Positions 5,320 to 8,249 of a stretch of DNA of 8,249 nt are shown here, one piece after another. A model generated the notes under the pieces. The model did no database searches, had not been told where the DNA came from, and was given only the letters and a program-made list of their open reading frames with translations. Within the stretch, counting starts at the first letter, position 1; each line of letters begins with the position of its first letter. Made by a program: the position numbers and the translations under genes. The stretch covers positions 1 to 8,249 of the forward strand of contig JALHPH010000060.1 in NCBI GenBank assembly GCA_022842565.1. The letters are read 5' to 3'. This DNA is from Fimbriimonadaceae bacterium. GTDB taxonomy: Bacteria; Armatimonadota; Fimbriimonadia; Fimbriimonadales; Fimbriimonadaceae.

Positions 5320-5730
5320 ATGGCCGAAAGAAAGAATAGCTTTGCAAGGGCGCGAGAGGATCACCGGACAGAAATGGCCGAGGATTACGTCGAGCTCATC
5401 TTTAGGCTTGAACAGCCCGACGGTTCCGGCGTGCGTAATGCGGACCTCGTGCAGGCGCTCGGCGTCTCCCAACCCACGGTCACCAAGGCGCTCGAACGAC
5501 TCTTGGCCGACGGCCTGGTTACCTTTGAGCCGCGCAGCAGGATCCACCTGAGCCCCGCCGGTCGAGAACTGGCCACTGCTTGCCTGCGCAGACACAAGCT
5601 CGTTGTCGAATTCTTGAAGTTCATTGGTGTGCCCGATCTGCAAGCCGAGTTGGACGCCGAAGGAATCGAACATCACGTCAGCACGGTATCGCTGGAAGCG
5701 ATGCAGCGATGGCTGGACCAGCGAAGCTAG
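5320..5730 (+). CDS. mntR: MntR-type manganese-responsive transcriptional regulator (DtxR family)
   Basis: The 136-residue product starts at an ATG with GGGAG (5309-5313) at a 6-base spacing. An in-frame ATG at 5272 lies upstream of the -10 box and is unlikely. Residues 10-30 (RAREDHRTEMAEDYVELIFRL) resemble the N-terminal region of the E. coli type of MntR. The helix-turn-helix is at 38-66 (RNADLVQALGVSQPTVTKALERLLADGLV), with the wing at 67-78. The six metal ligands defined in Bacillus MntR are all present in order: Asp22 and Glu25, His92, then Glu114, Glu117 and His118 in AEGIEHH. The first Asp marks manganese rather than iron specificity in this family. There is no SH3-like third domain, as expected for MntR. 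With bound Mn(II) it should repress uptake genes or activate export genes. No manganese transporter lies in the window, so its targets are elsewhere. A glycosyltransferase gene follows after 70 bases. Confidence 0.9.
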   Translation: MAERKNSFARAREDHRTEMAEDYVELIFRLEQPDGSGVRNADLVQALGVSQPTVTKALERLLADGLVTFEPRSRIHLSPAGRELATACLRRHKLVVEFLKFIGVPDLQAELDAEGIEHHVSTVSLEAMQRWLDQRS

Positions 5731-5768
5731 CCGCTGGCATGTATTTTGCGTTGAATCCTGATGAAGCC

Positions 5769-5787
5769 CGGGTACTCTGCATACCCG
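5769..5787 (+). repeat. Inverted repeat in the leader of the glycosyltransferase gene
   Basis: CGGGTA at 5769-5774 and TACCCG at 5782-5787 form a perfect 6-bp stem with a 7-base loop, ending 13 bases before the glycosyltransferase ATG. In RNA it could hinder ribosome entry, and in DNA it could be an operator. It overlaps a weak promoter candidate, TTGAAT (5751-5756) with TACTCT (5773-5778) at a 16-base spacing. Neither role is proven. Confidence 0.25.
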
Positions 5788-5800
5788 AAGCCCAGCCACT

Positions 5801-6937
5801 ATGAAGATCGCCTACGTTTCGGACCACGACCCTTACGATATCTATCCGTATTCGGGTTCGATGTATCGCATCTTGCGCTCGCTGGAAACCGCTGGCAACA
5901 CGGTGCATGTCTATGGCGAACTGAAAAAAGAGGATTTCCCGATTGCTCGCATCAAGCGTGCCTTTTTCAAGCGGGTTTTCAAGCAGAATTACTTTTATAA
6001 CCGCGACCCGGGCCGCATTCGCAGCCTTTCGACGCAATTAGATGCGAAGCTGAAAGGGGTGGATTGCGACCTCATTTTTGCCCCCGCGACCATCCCGGTC
6101 AGCGCGCTAAAGGACCCGCGACCGCTGGTTTTTTGGACCGATTGCACCTTCGCGGGCATGGTCGATTTTTATCCTGACCATTCCAATCTCTGCGCGCTAT
6201 CCATCCGCGAGGGTAACGCGGCCGAACAATACGTTCTGGATCGCTGCGCTTTAGCGATTTATAGTTCGGAATGGGCCGCAGAGACCGCCCTGAAGCATTA
6301 CCGAGTGGACCCGAAAAAGGTGCACACCGTGCCTTACGGCGCGAACATCGACGTCACACGGACGGCGGCCGAGATCGACTCGCTGATCGCTGCGCGTTCG
6401 ATGGAGACGATCAAGTTCATCTTCATGGGTCTGGATTGGGAGCGCAAAGGCGGCGACATGGCCCTGCGCGTGGCCGAAGGGATGCATAGAAAGGGGATCC
6501 CGATTGAGCTCAACATCATCGGCACGGTTCCCCCGGGAGACCTCCCGCCCTACGTGAAATCGCACGGCTTTATCTCGAAAAAGGCCGACGAAGGGAAGCG
6601 GCGGATCGACCAGATGATGGAGGAGGCGCACTTCTTGTTGCTTCCGTCGGTCGCTGAGTGCTGCGCCGTGGTCCTGGCCGAAGCTAGCTCTTTCGGAGTG
6701 CCGTGCATCACCACCAATGTTGGCGGCATCACCACGGCCATTAAAGACCACCGGAACGGCTTTGCTTTCCCGCTTTCGGCGCCGCCCGAAGTGTGGGTCG
6801 CAAAGATCGAGGAGATCATCGCCTCTCCGGAGGCTTACGCCGATCTGGCCCGTAAGTCGTTCCGCGAATATGAGGAGCGACTGAACTGGCAGACCGCCGG
6901 CGAAGAAGTCACCAAGCTACTGCGGACGCTCGCTTAG
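5801..6937 (+). CDS. Glycosyltransferase, GT-B fold, GT4-like
   Basis: The 378-residue product has the two-domain GT-B layout and normal family length. The N-terminal acceptor domain begins with MKIAYVSDHDP and a Gly-Ser loop (YSGSMYRILRSLE, 17-29), as is usual in GT4 enzymes. The linker region contains VPYGAN at 177-182. The C-terminal donor domain has MGLDWERKGGDMAL at 209-222, with the basic residues that contact the nucleotide-sugar diphosphate. It also has the EX7E motif with Glu286 and Glu294 (AECCAVVLAEASSFGVPCI), followed by NVGGI. A retaining transfer from a nucleotide sugar to a glycan, lipid or other acceptor is expected at the cytoplasmic side of the membrane. Neither donor nor acceptor can be named. 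There are no membrane segments. It is a single glycosyltransferase without polysaccharide export or polymerase genes nearby. The start has only a weak Shine-Dalgarno site. Its stop overlaps that of the convergent LemA gene. Confidence 0.92.
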   Translation: MKIAYVSDHDPYDIYPYSGSMYRILRSLETAGNTVHVYGELKKEDFPIARIKRAFFKRVFKQNYFYNRDPGRIRSLSTQLDAKLKGVDCDLIFAPATIPVSALKDPRPLVFWTDCTFAGMVDFYPDHSNLCALSIREGNAAEQYVLDRCALAIYSSEWAAETALKHYRVDPKKVHTVPYGANIDVTRTAAEIDSLIAARSMETIKFIFMGLDWERKGGDMALRVAEGMHRKGIPIELNIIGTVPPGDLPPYVKSHGFISKKADEGKRRIDQMMEEAHFLLLPSVAECCAVVLAEASSFGVPCITTNVGGITTAIKDHRNGFAFPLSAPPEVWVAKIEEIIASPEAYADLARKSFREYEERLNWQTAGEEVTKLLRTLA

Positions 6938-7485
6938 ACCCTAGGAACGTTGCCTTCGCTGGCGTCGCTCAGCTGGAAGAACTCCATCGGCTTGGCCCCG
7001 ATCATCCCCGCGGCAAGGTTGCTCGGGAATGTCTCCAACTTGGTGTTATAGTCGCGAACGCAAGCATTGAAGTACTGCCGGGCGTGGGCGATAAGCTTCT
7101 CGGTTTCGCGTAGCTCCTTTTGAAGGGAAAGGAAGTTTTCGCTGCTGGTGAGGGCTGGGTAACTTTCGGCCAGAATCAAGACCTGCGAAATTCTTCCGCC
7201 GAGTTCGGTTTCGGCCACGCCTTTGGCGGCATCCGGTTTGTGCGAACCCATGGCAAGCTGCCGCGCCTCGACAACCGAGGTCAGTACGGCTTTCTCGTGA
7301 GATGCGAACGCCTTGACGGTCTCCACCAAGTTTGGCACCAGTTCGGCGCGTCGCTTCAGATAGACATCGACGTCGGCCCATGCGTTCATGGTCAGTTGCC
7401 GCATGCTCACAACCGAGTTGTACAGCACCAGAAACAGCGCAGCAAGCGCTACTACCACCACTATTGCAATGAGTAAGGGGTCCAT
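6934..7485 (-). CDS. lemA: LemA family membrane-anchored protein
   Basis: The 183-residue product matches the usual LemA length. It starts with a single membrane helix at 4-24 (LLIAIVVVVALAALFLVLYNS) and a very short N-terminus outside the membrane core. The conserved LemA features follow: RRAELVPNLVETVKAFASHE at 45-64, VVEARQLA near 71-78, and AESYPALTSSENFLSLQKELRETEKLIAHARQYFNACVRDYNTKLETFPS near 106-156. The fold is a long helical bundle facing the cell exterior. The molecular function of LemA proteins is not settled. The gene starts 9 bases after the stop of the DUF2207 gene, so the two form an operon. The ribosome binding site would lie within the end of that gene and is weak. The stop codon overlaps the glycosyltransferase stop by three bases (the two genes share 6934-6937). 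Confidence 0.93.
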   Translation of the reverse strand: MDPLLIAIVVVVALAALFLVLYNSVVSMRQLTMNAWADVDVYLKRRAELVPNLVETVKAFASHEKAVLTSVVEARQLAMGSHKPDAAKGVAETELGGRISQVLILAESYPALTSSENFLSLQKELRETEKLIAHARQYFNACVRDYNTKLETFPSNLAAGMIGAKPMEFFQLSDASEGNVPRV

Positions 7486-7494
7486 GATCGAGTT

Positions 7495-8249
7495 TTACCA
7501 GCTTCCCCCGCCGCCGCCGCCGAAGCCGCCGCCGCTAAATCCACCGCCACCGCTGAAACCAGAGCCTCCACCCGAAGCGCCGTCGCTCCTTGGCGGTGTC
7601 ATCGCCGCTGAGCCCATTTCGGAGCTGAAGTCGCTCAGGTCGTTGCCCAGGTAGATCACGTTGAATCCGCGGCCCGGCGAGTCGTACCAGTCCGGCGGTT
7701 CGGTGAGAACGCCTTCGAATGCCTTGGTCCACTGCATCACCAGCCCGAAAGCGACCGCGTGCGGCAAGTACTCCTCGAACAGCGAGGCGGTGGGTTCGCG
7801 TTTGTCCATCCATTCGAGCTCTTTCTCTTTGGCGCGCATGATGAATTCGCGAAAGCCCTGGACCTCGGACCAGACACGCGCTCCTCGCGGGGTTCGGCGC
7901 GGCATGTATTGTGCAAAGGCCAGCACAATCGCTGCCGCAATGCCGCCGCCCACGATGATGGGCATGGGCGAATTGAGCGGATTGAGCAGGTAGATAATGA
8001 AGCCGATGGCCGCCAAGACGACGATGCCAGCAGTGCCCCAGATCACCTTGCTGACGGTGGGATTGGTCTTATAGAACCCGCGTCGGATGAGGTCATCGAA
8101 GAGGAGCGAATGGATGGTCTGGATGCTTGGGGCGACGCCTTCGCGAAGATCTGCGCGGGACACGATGGGGCCCTGGGCTCTCAACAACCGGAACAGACTC
8201 GCTTCGGAGTCCTCCAGCCCACTATCGTTTGCGCCGGCCAGGACTTCGA
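7495..8249 (-). CDS. DUF2207 membrane protein with glycine-rich tail, N-terminus cut by window edge
   Basis: The frame is open from the right edge (first full codon ends at 8247) to the stop at 7495-7497, giving 250 C-terminal residues of a longer protein. A TTG at 8187 is not the real start, because the frame continues upstream with the same character (EASLFRLLRAQG). The visible part has a winged-helix-like segment (about 12-62, ending LFDDLIRRGFYKTNP). Two membrane helices follow at about 68-88 and 96-113. A cytoplasmic segment with the DUF2207 signatures (SEVQGFREFIMRAKEKELEWM, LFEEYLPHAVAFGLVMQWTKAF, PDWY) comes next, then a tail of about 25 residues that is nearly all Gly/Ser and ends GGSW. 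DUF2207 proteins usually carry an N-terminal extracellular domain, here outside the window. The glycine-rich end with final Trp recurs in DUF2207 and TPM-domain proteins linked to LemA. Function is unknown, with a membrane or envelope role inferred from partners. The plus-strand proline-rich frame at 7388-7654 is a shadow of the glycine tail. Confidence 0.88.
   Translation of the reverse strand, partial: EVLAGANDSGLEDSEASLFRLLRAQGPIVSRADLREGVAPSIQTIHSLLFDDLIRRGFYKTNPTVSKVIWGTAGIVVLAAIGFIIYLLNPLNSPMPIIVGGGIAAAIVLAFAQYMPRRTPRGARVWSEVQGFREFIMRAKEKELEWMDKREPTASLFEEYLPHAVAFGLVMQWTKAFEGVLTEPPDWYDSPGRGFNVIYLGNDLSDFSSEMGSAAMTPPRSDGASGGGSGFSGGGGFSGGGFGGGGGGSW

Noticed and set aside
7388..7654. Plus-strand proline-rich frame
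   Set aside because: Its proline run is the complement of the glycine codons in the tail of the DUF2207 protein.

Overview
The window is a bacterial chromosomal segment of moderately high GC with short intergenic gaps. Eleven genes are supported: nine complete protein genes or RNA genes in the interior, and two protein genes cut by the window edges. No insertion sequence, phage gene or CRISPR array is visible. The phylum cannot be fixed from the sequence. A secreted caspase-like protease beside a WD40 protein, a YVTN propeller and several genes without clear Shine-Dalgarno sites would fit an environmental group such as Armatimonadota, Planctomycetota or Verrucomicrobiota, but this is a guess.

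Left part (1-2530): on the minus strand, an exported caspase/metacaspase-family protease (1354-2292) is followed after 11 bases by an exported WD40 beta-propeller protein whose reading frame leaves the window at base 1. The pair looks like a split, two-gene version of the caspase-WD40 fusions known in bacteria. Its upstream region holds a 12-bp perfect palindrome and two 10-bp direct repeats 31 bp apart. Beyond them lies a strong sigma70-type promoter for a plus-strand tRNA-Val(CAC), with a near-perfect 20-bp palindrome filling its spacer.

Middle part (2530-5211): on the plus strand come tRNA-Val, a GNAT acetyltransferase and a YVTN-type beta-propeller protein with a possible short signal peptide. 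A minus-strand MarR-family regulator converges with the propeller gene, with one base between the two stops. The MarR gene is divergent from a small methionine-rich protein of unknown function, and the shared intergenic region carries a 24-bp imperfect dyad that could be the MarR operator.

Right part (5212-8249): a manganese-type DtxR/MntR regulator retains all six metal ligands. Its apparent promoter has the -10 box inside an inverted repeat, which suggests autoregulation. It is followed by a GT-B glycosyltransferase. The glycosyltransferase stop overlaps that of a convergent LemA gene. LemA is preceded, 9 bases upstream on the same strand, by a DUF2207 membrane protein with a glycine-rich tail that runs off the right edge. 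LemA and DUF2207 proteins are common partners in bacterial envelopes.

The most distinctive content is the caspase-WD40 pair with its organised upstream region. The other genes belong to known families, and their interest lies mainly in candidate operators and gene arrangement.
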